Both the position numbers and the translations under genes were made by a program. A stretch of DNA of 64,000 nucleotides from CAZIKB01 sp964539665. GTDB taxonomy: Bacteria > Zhuqueibacterota > Zhuqueibacteria > Oceanimicrobiales > Oceanimicrobiaceae. This document shows, one piece after another, positions 17,165-25,006 of this stretch (position 1 is its first letter; the number at the start of each line of letters is the position of its first letter). The stretch spans positions 1 through 64,000 of the forward strand of contig CAZIKB010000019.1 of assembly GCA_964539665.1 (NCBI GenBank), given 5' to 3'. A model generated the notes under the pieces. The model had not been told where the DNA came from. It did not search any database and worked only from the letters and a program-made list of their open reading frames with translations.

Positions 17165-18754
17165 TTAATTATATTTTTTGAGAATATCGTCAACCTGTTC
17201 CTTGTCTACATCGGTCACATACTGAATGCCACTAACTTCAGCAGCTTCTCTTGTGAGGGAAGCAATGTCGTCGCGTTCTATGTACTCAAGCGAAAATTTG
17301 CGGCTGCCAGCCATGATCTGGCGCAGCCCCTGAGCTAACCGCTCATAATAGGTATACAGACCAAGCGCACCGGTGGGTAATTTTTCAAATTCCGTGTTTC
17401 CCAATTCTTTGCGCAGAGAACTCGCAGTCACGAAAATCTCATCTTTTGAATGGCCAAAACGCTCAACATACACAGGAAGCAAGCGGTCCTCGATAGTACG
17501 TCCGATTGTTTTGCCAACCATCGCTGCAGCGATGGGGCTGCGAGCCATACCTATGAGTTTCACAAACGGCGCACCCAATGCAAGTCCTTTAAAAATCTGG
17601 TCTTCTAATATGAATCCCCCGGCAAATGCCATTGCCGGCAGGTGTTTTCCCCTGTCAGCCAGTTGTTTCGCATACTGGACCAGAAGCGAATGCAGCTCCA
17701 CTGAAGGCATGCCCCATTCATTCATCATACGCCACGGACTCATACCTGTACCGCCACCCGCTCCATCTACGGTAAGAAGATCCAGATCATATTTGGATGC
17801 GAATACAATTGCTCTGGCCAGATCTGCCGGACGATATGCTCCCGTTTTCAGGGAGATGTATTTCGCACCTGCTTTACGAAGCTCTTCCACTCTCTGTGCG
17901 AAAGATTCTTCGGTGACCATGCCAACCCGGGAGTGACGCTCGAATTCTTTGAAAGCGCCTTTTTCATAAGCCTTAATCACATCCGGATTAGTCGGATTCG
18001 GCAGAACAATGTAGCCGCGTTCATACAACATCTGTGCCTTCTTCAGGTCGTTTATCTTGACTTCACCGCCAATGTTTTTTGCACCCTGGCCCCACTTTAA
18101 TTCAACACATTCAATCCCAAGATTTTCAATGGCATATTCCTGTACTCCTAAACGGGTATCCTCAATATTGGCCTGCAAGATGATAGCCCCGTAACCATTT
18201 TGCTGGTAATCCTGATAAAGTTTAATCCGGCGTTTAAGTTCTACTGTATCAACCACACGACCATCCCTGATAACAGATTCAGGATCCATGCCGACAACAT
18301 TTTCACCGATTGTCAAACCTGTGCCTGATAGCGCAGAGCCAATGGCTAATCCTTCCCAGTTGTTCTTGGCTATGTTAGTGGAGCCGATTCCAGGGATAAT
18401 CCATGGATATTTAAATTTTATCCCCTTATCCTTACCAAATGCAACTTCAAGATTAACTGCTGGAAAGATCGCAGCATCGCTGTCTGCTTTCACCCCATAT
18501 GCACCAACAGCCGTGCCCATGATGTTGAAGTGCGAATAGTCGATTGGATATTCTTTCTCTCCCGCGCTGGTGATGACGCCAAATGGCTGAGGGTAAATGA
18601 CTTCGTGACCCCTGTAAGCCGATTTCCCGATCTCACACATACCAATACAGCCGTCTACACAGGTTACACACATCCCTGTAGAAGGTACGACTGAACCTTC
18701 AGTTCTGTTTTTCGTTAGAGTTGCAGCCGTAGCGTTTATTTTCGTCAGTGACAT
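17165..18754 (-). CDS. Stand-alone FMN glutamate-synthase-domain protein (GltB-like) without amidotransferase
   Basis: The ATG at 18754 has a strong ribosome-binding site (AAAGGAGGT) and is preferred over the upstream ATG at 18778; the product is 529 residues. An N-terminal four-Cys motif (C29, C32, C36, C40 in GMCVTCVDGCIGMCE) suits an iron-sulfur cluster. The body is the FMN-binding Glu_synthase barrel (LLTVDGAGGGTGMSPWRMMN; AFAGGFILEDQIFKGLALGA). The glutamine amidotransferase domain of classical GltB is absent, and so is the usual [3Fe-4S] cysteine motif after the barrel. Its partners upstream (NuoE, NuoF, HoxU-like) could bring electrons from NADH and ferredoxin. The reaction may be 2-oxoglutarate/glutamate chemistry, but substrate and direction are unknown. 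It is the last gene before a terminator. Confidence 0.88.
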   Translation of the reverse strand: MSLTKINATAATLTKNRTEGSVVPSTGMCVTCVDGCIGMCEIGKSAYRGHEVIYPQPFGVITSAGEKEYPIDYSHFNIMGTAVGAYGVKADSDAAIFPAVNLEVAFGKDKGIKFKYPWIIPGIGSTNIAKNNWEGLAIGSALSGTGLTIGENVVGMDPESVIRDGRVVDTVELKRRIKLYQDYQQNGYGAIILQANIEDTRLGVQEYAIENLGIECVELKWGQGAKNIGGEVKINDLKKAQMLYERGYIVLPNPTNPDVIKAYEKGAFKEFERHSRVGMVTEESFAQRVEELRKAGAKYISLKTGAYRPADLARAIVFASKYDLDLLTVDGAGGGTGMSPWRMMNEWGMPSVELHSLLVQYAKQLADRGKHLPAMAFAGGFILEDQIFKGLALGAPFVKLIGMARSPIAAAMVGKTIGRTIEDRLLPVYVERFGHSKDEIFVTASSLRKELGNTEFEKLPTGALGLYTYYERLAQGLRQIMAGSRKFSLEYIERDDIASLTREAAEVSGIQYVTDVDKEQVDDILKKYN

Positions 18755-18758
18755 TATA

Positions 18759-19454
18759 TTACCTCCTTTTATCTTCATTAATTTTCTTTATCTCACAAGC
18801 AACACAGGGCTCCATATAACACATCATATCATCGAATTGTGTTTTTTCCACACAAGGCGGGCTCAGGTTTATACAACCATTACAAACAGCTTTATCCGGT
18901 TCGGTATACGTGCATCTGAGCTGGCAAACCGGGCAAACATACATACAACCGCCGCAAAGCCGACACTCCTCTGAAGGAACGTCAAACGGCGTGCCAATTC
19001 TTCGATTTTCACCTCTTCCCAAAAAACCAATAGCTTTAGCCATCATCTGTTCTTCACACATGCGTACGCAAAGCCCGCAAAGTATGCAATCCTCATGCTC
19101 CTGCCTGAAGCGTTGTTGATGCACTCCATGCGCAGAAGCCATATCCTGAATTATTTTCGATTGGGGGCTTGAAGCCAACAAAAGTTCCAAAATCATTTTG
19201 CGCGCTTTTACAACGCGTGAGGATGCTGTTCTTACTTTGAGCCCTTCCTCGCTTTGATATGTACAGGATGAGACCAGTTTAGCTTTCGGACCCTCCCCGA
19301 TTTCCACGACACATAACCGGCAAGCTCCATAAGGCGTAAGCCCGTCCATGTGACATAGGGTAGGGATAGGAAATCCGAGAGATCTTGCAGCCTCCAGAAG
19401 AGTTGTTCCTTCCTCAACTCGAATATTACAACCGTTGACAGTAAGATTGATCAT
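18759..19454 (-). CDS. HoxU/HydA-N-terminus-like iron-sulfur protein
   Basis: This 231-residue soluble protein begins with a plant-type [2Fe-2S] domain (C34, C45, C48, C64) and continues with a double [4Fe-4S] ferredoxin domain (C123, C126, C129, C133 and C164, C167, C170, C174). The His-Cys cluster found between these parts in NuoG and HydA is absent. The tail adds eight more Cys (C177, C181, C191, C194, C201, C212, C217, C220), enough for one or two further metal sites. It resembles HoxU or the electron-input end of [FeFe]-hydrogenase without the catalytic part. It should link NuoF to the glutamate-synthase-like protein whose ATG lies four bases after its stop. Confidence 0.88.
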   Translation of the reverse strand: MINLTVNGCNIRVEEGTTLLEAARSLGFPIPTLCHMDGLTPYGACRLCVVEIGEGPKAKLVSSCTYQSEEGLKVRTASSRVVKARKMILELLLASSPQSKIIQDMASAHGVHQQRFRQEHEDCILCGLCVRMCEEQMMAKAIGFLGRGENRRIGTPFDVPSEECRLCGGCMYVCPVCQLRCTYTEPDKAVCNGCINLSPPCVEKTQFDDMMCYMEPCVACEIKKINEDKRR

Positions 19455-19642
19455 AACATCTTATCCTCTTATTAAAAAAAACATTTAGATTCAAATCGCA
19501 ATCACTCCAATCCATATCCATCAGGCACTCTTCCCTGCTAAAAATAGAGGGATATCTTTAAACCATAATCTCCTGTTTTTCAATCAGAAGATTTCCCGCT
19601 TAAAGCATGCGAGACTGACAGGAAAAGACGGTTAGTCAGATA

Positions 19643-21493
19643 TTAAGTAATTTCTATCGCCTCAAACTTGCACACGCTACTACAAGCTCCGCACCTGATA
19701 CATTTTTCAACATCTATAACATGCAATTCTTTTTTGTTACCGGTTATTGCTTCCTCCGGACAACTTTTTATACAAACTGTGCAACCTGTGCAGAGTTCAT
19801 TAATCCAGTAGGTAATAAGCTCTTTGCAAACACCCCCCGGGCATCGTTTATTATTAATATGTTCGATGTATTCATCCCGGAAGTACCGAAGCGTGGAGAG
19901 GACCGGATTTGGCGCTGTCTGCCCCAGGCCACACATAGAAGCGTCTTTCACCACCTGTGACAATTCCTCAATAAGCTCCAGTTGATTTAGCGTTCCTTCG
20001 CCATTTGAGATATCTTCCAGAATCTCGTGCATCCGTTGAGTGCCTTTGCGGCAGGTATAACACTTACCGCACGACTCATCCTTAAGAAAGCCCATAAAAT
20101 ATTTGGCCACATCCACCATGCAGGTGTTTTCATCCATAACGATCATACCGCCGGAGCCCATAATCGATCCTGCTTCGCTCAGGCTGTCGTAGTCAATGGG
20201 CAGATCAAATTTATCAGCCGGAATGCACCCTCCTGAAGGCCCACCGGTTTGTACCGCTTTGATCTTTGCTTTACCTATTGGTCCTCCGCCGATACTATTA
20301 ATAATCTCATTAATAGTGATACCCATTGGCACCTCAACAAGTCCAGTATACTTCACCTTACCTACCAGGCTGAATATCTTGGTGCCGGAATTATTATCGG
20401 TGCCAACTTCAGCATACTCCGAGGCTCCATCCTTAATAATGATTGGAACATTGGCCCAGGTTTCAACATTATTGATGGAAGTCGGCTTGCCGTCTATGCC
20501 TTTTTGCACCGGAAAAGGCGGGCGTTGGCGTGGTTCGCCCATTTTGCCTTCAATAGACCTCATCAACGCTGTTTCTTCTCCACACACAAACGCACCGGCG
20601 CCTCTTGCCAGGCTGATGTCAAATGAAAACCCGGTTCCTAAGATATTTTCCCCCAGAAGACCTAATTCACGCGCCCGTCGTAACGAAATTATCAGATGTT
20701 TAATCGCCAGTGGATATTCAGAACGGACGTAGATAATACCTTCTGTTGCACCAGTTCCGTAAGCTCCGATCAACATACCTTCGATGATGCTGTGCGGATT
20801 GCCTTCCAGTACACTGCGATCCATATACGCACCCGGGTCGCCCTCGTCCGCATTGCAAACAAGGAACTTTCCGCCGCCGTTCGACTGCTTTGCCAACAAC
20901 TCCCACTTAAAACCTGTGGGAAAGCCAGCGCCGCCGCGGCCGCGCAGCCCCGATGCTTTTATCTCATTCACCACCCACTCCGGGCCGCCATTTTCTAATG
21001 CTCTGATAAATGCTGAATATCCGCTATTCTGAATATAAGCTGATATTCGTATGGGATCCACTTTCTCATTACGTGCCAGAATAGTACGAACCTGCGTCTT
21101 AAAAAAGGGTAAATCTTCCTGCTTTTCCACTCGTTTTTCAGTTGCCGAATCCATAAACAGCAAATCTGCAAGAATCTGACCATTGGCCACAGCATCTACA
21201 ATTCGCACCATGTTCTTTATATTAACCTTGGGATAGAACGTCCCGTAAGGCTCCACAAGCACGGATGGTTCCATCTGGCAAAATCCATGGCAGCCAGTGA
21301 TACGCAAATGAACCTTCCTGGTAAGATTTTTAGCCAACAACTCTCTTTTCGTTATTCTGAGGAGATCATTAGCGCCACTCGCCTGTGCGCACGTACCCGT
21401 TGGAATTACAATTGTTGGAATCCTGGGATCTTGACTCTTGATTAAACGATCCTGGAATGTCTTGAAATCATCAATTGATCTAAGTCTTTCCAC
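19643..21493 (-). CDS. NuoF/HydB-like NADH-binding subunit with double ferredoxin tail
   Basis: This 616-residue protein has an N-terminal thioredoxin-like [2Fe-2S] domain (PTGTCAQASGA...TGCHGFCQMEP), a NuoF core with FMN/NADH motifs (GLRGRGGAGFPTGFKWE; CNADEGDPGAYMDRSVLEG), a [4Fe-4S] site (ESCGKCYTCRKGTQRM...SMCGLGQ) and a C-terminal double [4Fe-4S] ferredoxin (CTGCTVCIKSCP and CIRCGACSSVC). The three-part layout is that of HydB from electron-bifurcating hydrogenases and not of complex I NuoF, which lacks the ends. NuoE lies upstream. It should oxidise or reduce NAD(H) in the cytoplasm. Confidence 0.93.
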   Translation of the reverse strand: MERLRSIDDFKTFQDRLIKSQDPRIPTIVIPTGTCAQASGANDLLRITKRELLAKNLTRKVHLRITGCHGFCQMEPSVLVEPYGTFYPKVNIKNMVRIVDAVANGQILADLLFMDSATEKRVEKQEDLPFFKTQVRTILARNEKVDPIRISAYIQNSGYSAFIRALENGGPEWVVNEIKASGLRGRGGAGFPTGFKWELLAKQSNGGGKFLVCNADEGDPGAYMDRSVLEGNPHSIIEGMLIGAYGTGATEGIIYVRSEYPLAIKHLIISLRRARELGLLGENILGTGFSFDISLARGAGAFVCGEETALMRSIEGKMGEPRQRPPFPVQKGIDGKPTSINNVETWANVPIIIKDGASEYAEVGTDNNSGTKIFSLVGKVKYTGLVEVPMGITINEIINSIGGGPIGKAKIKAVQTGGPSGGCIPADKFDLPIDYDSLSEAGSIMGSGGMIVMDENTCMVDVAKYFMGFLKDESCGKCYTCRKGTQRMHEILEDISNGEGTLNQLELIEELSQVVKDASMCGLGQTAPNPVLSTLRYFRDEYIEHINNKRCPGGVCKELITYWINELCTGCTVCIKSCPEEAITGNKKELHVIDVEKCIRCGACSSVCKFEAIEIT

Positions 21494-21541
21494 TATATTA
21501 CCTGTTTTTTTCTGTTCAGATTTATTAGTTAAAACAATGAG

Positions 21542-22396
21542 TTAATTTATATTTTCAATACTCTCAACATCAAGATCTAACATGTGTTCTCTGCAGCCCC
21601 GACGTGAGCAGAGCTGTATCATACCGCCGCCATTGACGATCATGGGTATCATAGGCGCATTGCACTCCGTACACTGCGAAGCGCCAACAATCTCTGCATG
21701 ACAATGCGGGCAGAAAATGTTAAGTACTGTGTCTAACGGAATCTTGAACTCGGCTTCTATATTGAAACTGCCATAAAGGCAAGATAACCATAAACAGCCG
21801 TGCTTGTTCTTGAAAGACGCCGTTACCCGAACGGACGGCTTGTCATCAACAAGGTGTTCCGAATCCATTAAACTGCGGTTACAGCGAGGACATTTCAACT
21901 CTACCGGGAAGATGTGCTGGTCATGTTTAACATCAACATTATCGAGACCGCTACGGACTTGTTTTAAAATTTTCTTCACTTTTGCCGTGCCAACTTCTGA
22001 AAAATAATGACCGTCAACGACGACAATGGGACCAAGCGCACACGCTCCCAGACAGTTCACTCTTTCCAGTGTAAATTTATTATCCGCAGTTGTCTCTCCG
22101 GTCTTGACGCCCAATTGCCTTTCAAACTCCTCGCCAATGATCGGAGCGTTTCGTACGTGACAGGCCGTACCCAGGCATACTGAAACAAGATGTTTACCTC
22201 TGGGCGTTAAGCTGAACGATTTATAGAAAGTGGCGATACCATAGATATCAACCAGAGAGCGGCCGGTGCTGTTGGCGACAATCTTTAATTCATCCTGCGG
22301 AAGATAACCGTGCCTGGACTGAATCTCCTGAAGCATCGAGATGATTCCACCACGCTGATTACTATGTTTTTCTACGGTCTTTGCAGTATCATCCAT
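21542..22396 (-). CDS. NuoE-like [2Fe-2S] subunit with C-terminal zinc-ribbon extension (cluster 2)
   Basis: Residues ~1-155 form a NuoE domain with the [2Fe-2S] ligands in CLGTACHVRN and VNCLGACALGP. A further ~125 residues follow that are not part of ordinary NuoE (about 155-170 residues in total): they carry CPRC, CPHC, CTEC and CSRRGC, arranged like paired zinc ribbons. The extension may hold partner subunits or bind another protein. The gene lies 60 bases after the eight-cysteine protein and 48 bases before NuoF, so it is clearly in the same operon. Confidence 0.9.
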   Translation of the reverse strand: MDDTAKTVEKHSNQRGGIISMLQEIQSRHGYLPQDELKIVANSTGRSLVDIYGIATFYKSFSLTPRGKHLVSVCLGTACHVRNAPIIGEEFERQLGVKTGETTADNKFTLERVNCLGACALGPIVVVDGHYFSEVGTAKVKKILKQVRSGLDNVDVKHDQHIFPVELKCPRCNRSLMDSEHLVDDKPSVRVTASFKNKHGCLWLSCLYGSFNIEAEFKIPLDTVLNIFCPHCHAEIVGASQCTECNAPMIPMIVNGGGMIQLCSRRGCREHMLDLDVESIENIN

Positions 22397-22456
22397 TGTA
22401 CTATTTCTCCTTCAAATAAATCAATGTTTCATAGGGATGATAGTATATTGTGAATT

Positions 22457-22753
22457 TTATTGGTACTCCTCACAGTGCCAGACACCTCCCAAAGTTTTAG
22501 AGAAGTTACAGGTTTCGCGGCTTTCGCAATTCTTGCACAATCCTGTGAATTGTTTGGATTCTTCCACTTCAACAATAGTCTTTACTCGTAAATTACTTGC
22601 TGTTAGAAAATCTTCGATAGTAGCTCTTACCGGAGGCTTTTCTAAAGGCTCGAATCTCTCGCATTGTAATAAGACTCGTCCATTGCGAAAGGTACAAGTT
22701 GGAGTAGAATCACATACTGTACAAATCCCCTGACTTTTGGACATCTCTCGCAT
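22457..22753 (-). CDS. Small eight-cysteine protein heading cluster 2, unknown function
   Basis: This 98-residue protein consists of two similar halves, GICTVCDSTPTCTFRN...LQCERF and GLCKNCESRETCNFSK...WHCEEY, each with the spacing C-x2-C-x5/6-C-x10-C. This internal duplication suggests two equal metal or iron-sulfur sites. A ribosome-binding site (AGGAG) precedes the ATG. It is the first gene after the sigma-54-like promoter at 22815-22830. Another small eight-Cys protein (6223-6582) follows cluster 1. It could be an assembly factor or electron carrier for the complexes; this is inference from position. Confidence 0.78.
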   Translation of the reverse strand: MREMSKSQGICTVCDSTPTCTFRNGRVLLQCERFEPLEKPPVRATIEDFLTASNLRVKTIVEVEESKQFTGLCKNCESRETCNFSKTLGGVWHCEEYQ

Positions 22754-22814
22754 GATACTTTACTCCTAATTATTAAAGTTCCTCTTTTATAAAATTGAAT
22801 TTGTTCAACAGCAA

Positions 22815-22830
22815 AGCAATTGCTGTTCCA
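22815..22830 (-). promoter_or_regulatory. Sigma-54-like promoter of cluster 2
   Basis: The minus strand reads TGGAACAGCAATTGCT. Against TGGCAC-N5-TTGC[AT] it differs at one base and keeps the invariant GG-N10-GC. A start near 22804 would give a leader of about 50 bases to the eight-cysteine gene. The sigma-54 activator and kinase pair lies less than 1 kb upstream. Confidence 0.6.
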
Positions 22831-23251
22831 TCGTTTTACTTTTGATCCATATTTGCATTTTTTCAATTAATAAGAAAAAACATCTGTAGGCTAATTGATA
22901 TAATTTCAATAGATTCCGTCGGTATGTAGAATTTCCGATTTTAATCGATGGAAGTAAAATGTGGAATGTGATAAGTGATACATTCTCGGAGAGAATTGCA
23001 CCACTGGAGAGAATCTCCTCACCGCAGGATTGATGAAAGCGAAATAATCATGTCTATTAATGTAAGATAGAAATCAGGTTTCGACTTACTTTAGTAGAAT
23101 TGATTATATTGGGTGTTCGGACATACGAGACTGTGTGAAAAGTCAGACACAAGGGATTTTGTCATTCTGGAAGAATCTTTATTGTTTGGTTGAAAGGTAC
23201 TGTTTTTTAATAAGACTCTCCATGAATGACATAGTGGGGTACTTGGTTTTT

Positions 23252-23395
23252 AGCCTGAATTATTCATGAATTACCTAAATGTGCGACGCACTTGGAAACT
23301 AAGTTTTTTTGGCGGTGAAGCTAAAAATAGGCATAACTTCAGTCATTTCAAGAAGTGCGTCGCACATTTGTCACTTTTCGTGAATTATTCAGGTT
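23252..23395. repeat. Long inverted-repeat element (GTGCGACGCAC core)
   Basis: Imperfect arms of about 41-43 bases, AGCCTGAATTATTCATGAA... at the left and ...CGTGAATTATTCAGGTT at the right, enclose AAATGTGCGACGCACTT and its complement AAGTGCGTCGCACATTT. The core is a perfect 17-base inverted pair (23277-23293 and 23353-23369) that also contains a palindrome. The size and shape fit a miniature inverted-repeat element. A related hairpin lies at 3217-3253. Confidence 0.7.
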
Positions 23396-23534
23396 AGGTG
23401 ATATTTTGAATTTTCACACAGGATCATCAGCCTGTTTTTGCTGCCATTCTTATAGACTTAAATCTGTTCACCACTGGTTATCCATTTAACTCAGCAAAGT
23501 CATTCTAACCGAAGCATTCTGTAGCAGTTTACTT

Positions 23535-23598
23535 GGAGACTCCTGTATTCACAGGAGTGACAGACTCAACTGTCATACCTGCGAATGCAGGTATCTCC
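23535..23598. repeat. Inverted-repeat element downstream of the NtrC-type regulator
   Basis: Arms of 28 bases (23535-23562 and 23571-23598) match each other in inverted orientation at about four of every five positions, and each arm contains its own short hairpin (CTCCTGTATTCACAGGAG; ACCTGCGAATGCAGGT). It lies about 60 bases after the regulator stop and could double as a terminator, but no U-tract is seen. Confidence 0.65.
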
Positions 23599-23656
23599 AC
23601 ATACGGTGCTAAATGGTTAACCGGACTGCTCACCCGTTTAAAAGAAACCTTCTTTT

Positions 23657-25006
23657 TTATTTATCCATCGAATAACGTTTCAGCTTTTCACGCAACGTTT
23701 TACGGTCAATAGCGAGAATTTCTGCCGCCCTGGTTTTATTACCCTCCACACTGGCAAGTACATTACGAATGTATTCGGCTTCCACTTCAGCCAGCGTTCG
23801 ATTAACTCCAGTTTCCCGCAGAGCCGAGAAACGCATGTAAGAAGGCAGGTCGGGAACATCGATCAAATCCCCTTCGGTCATAACCACGAGACGCTGAATT
23901 ACGTTCTCAAGTTCCCGTACGTTTCCTGGCCAAAAATAGTTTTTTATCACCTGTAACGCGACATCCGAAAAACGTGGAACCGGCCTATCCGCTTCTTTAG
24001 AAAACCGTGAAGAAAAATATTGAGTCAGGAGCAAAATATCATCCCGTCTCTCCCGCAAAGTCGGCACCTCAATATTAATGACATTGAGGCGGAAGAACAG
24101 ATCTTTGCGAAAAGCTTCTTTCTTCACCAGGCTGAGCAAATCCTTGTTGGTCGCTGATATAATCCGTACATCTGCCTTTTGCATTTTGCGACCACCGACC
24201 ATGCAGACTACCTTGTCCTGTAATACTCGCAAAAGTTTCACCTGCATTGTAAGACTGGTATCGCCGATTTCATCGAGAAAAATTGTGCCACCTTCCGCGA
24301 TTTGAAAAAAGCCCGCCCGCGATTCTGTAGCGCCGGTAAAAGCGCCTTTGACATATCCAAAAAGTTCGCTTTCAAGCAAGCCATCCGGAATGCCACCGCA
24401 ATTAATAGGCACAAATGGCGCCGAAGCTCTGGCACTGTTATAGTGGATAGCTCTGGCAACCAGCTCTTTACCAGTTCCGCTTTCACCGGATATGAGCACT
24501 GTAGCTAATGTTGAAGCAGCCTTGGCTATGGTATTACAGACTTTACTCATTGCCTCTGATTTACCAAGCAGGTCATGCGGAGCGCCGGACGGTTGGCTCG
24601 ATTGTTTCTGAACAGCTCTGCGTACATGTAGTTTCTCGATAGCGCGTTGAACTGCAGAATAAAGTTCTTCGTCGGTAAATGGTTTGGTCAAATACTCCTC
24701 TGCTCCGCTTTTAACTGCTTTGACAGCTCCTTCAATAGTTGGATAACCAGTAATCACCATCACTTCCGTATTTTTGAAATTTTCCTGCATATGTCTTATC
24801 AAATCGTAACCGCTGACCCTGGGCATTTTTACATCCGTTATCACGAGGTCTATCGAAGTTGAATCAAGAATATTAATGGCTTCATCAACACCAGGGGCAG
24901 TCAGTACCTGGTATCCCTGAGAAATTAAGTTCCTCTGGAGCACTTCCCGGGTATTTGGAGAATCATCTACAACCAATATGCATTCCTTTTTAGTTGAATT
25001 TGCCAT
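23657..25006 (-). CDS. NtrC-family sigma-54 response regulator
   Basis: This 449-residue protein has a receiver domain (residues ~8-122) with the acidic pair VVDDS and phospho-acceptor Asp58 in VITDVKMP, an AAA+ domain (~150-385) with Walker A GESGTGKELVAR, the sigma-54-contacting loop GAFTGA and Walker B TIFLDEIGD, and a C-terminal Fis-type helix-turn-helix (EGNKTRAAEILAIDRKTLREKL). All key residues are intact. Its ATG directly abuts the stop of the histidine kinase gene, which should be its phosphodonor. The sigma-54-like promoter of cluster 2 lies just downstream, and those at 5.7 and 41.1 kb are other possible targets. Confidence 0.94.
   Translation of the reverse strand: MANSTKKECILVVDDSPNTREVLQRNLISQGYQVLTAPGVDEAINILDSTSIDLVITDVKMPRVSGYDLIRHMQENFKNTEVMVITGYPTIEGAVKAVKSGAEEYLTKPFTDEELYSAVQRAIEKLHVRRAVQKQSSQPSGAPHDLLGKSEAMSKVCNTIAKAASTLATVLISGESGTGKELVARAIHYNSARASAPFVPINCGGIPDGLLESELFGYVKGAFTGATESRAGFFQIAEGGTIFLDEIGDTSLTMQVKLLRVLQDKVVCMVGGRKMQKADVRIISATNKDLLSLVKKEAFRKDLFFRLNVINIEVPTLRERRDDILLLTQYFSSRFSKEADRPVPRFSDVALQVIKNYFWPGNVRELENVIQRLVVMTEGDLIDVPDLPSYMRFSALRETGVNRTLAEVEAEYIRNVLASVEGNKTRAAEILAIDRKTLREKLKRYSMDK

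Larger units (their letters stand above)
22831..23656. other. Intergenic region upstream of cluster 2 with two inverted-repeat elements
   Basis: No gene is visible. Two palindromic elements (23252-23395 and 23535-23598) are described separately. The AT-rich 22870-23240 part would be expected to contain activator sites for the sigma-54-like promoter, but none could be defined by eye. Confidence 0.5.

Noticed and set aside
17165..22753. Call as respiratory complex I or a bidirectional hydrogenase
   Set aside because: No membrane subunits and no hydrogenase catalytic subunit are present; the fourth and fifth genes are a HoxU-like protein and a GltB-like protein.
22642..22866. 74-codon frame overlapping the eight-cysteine gene
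   Set aside because: It is in another frame of a convincing gene and covers the promoter; no independent support.
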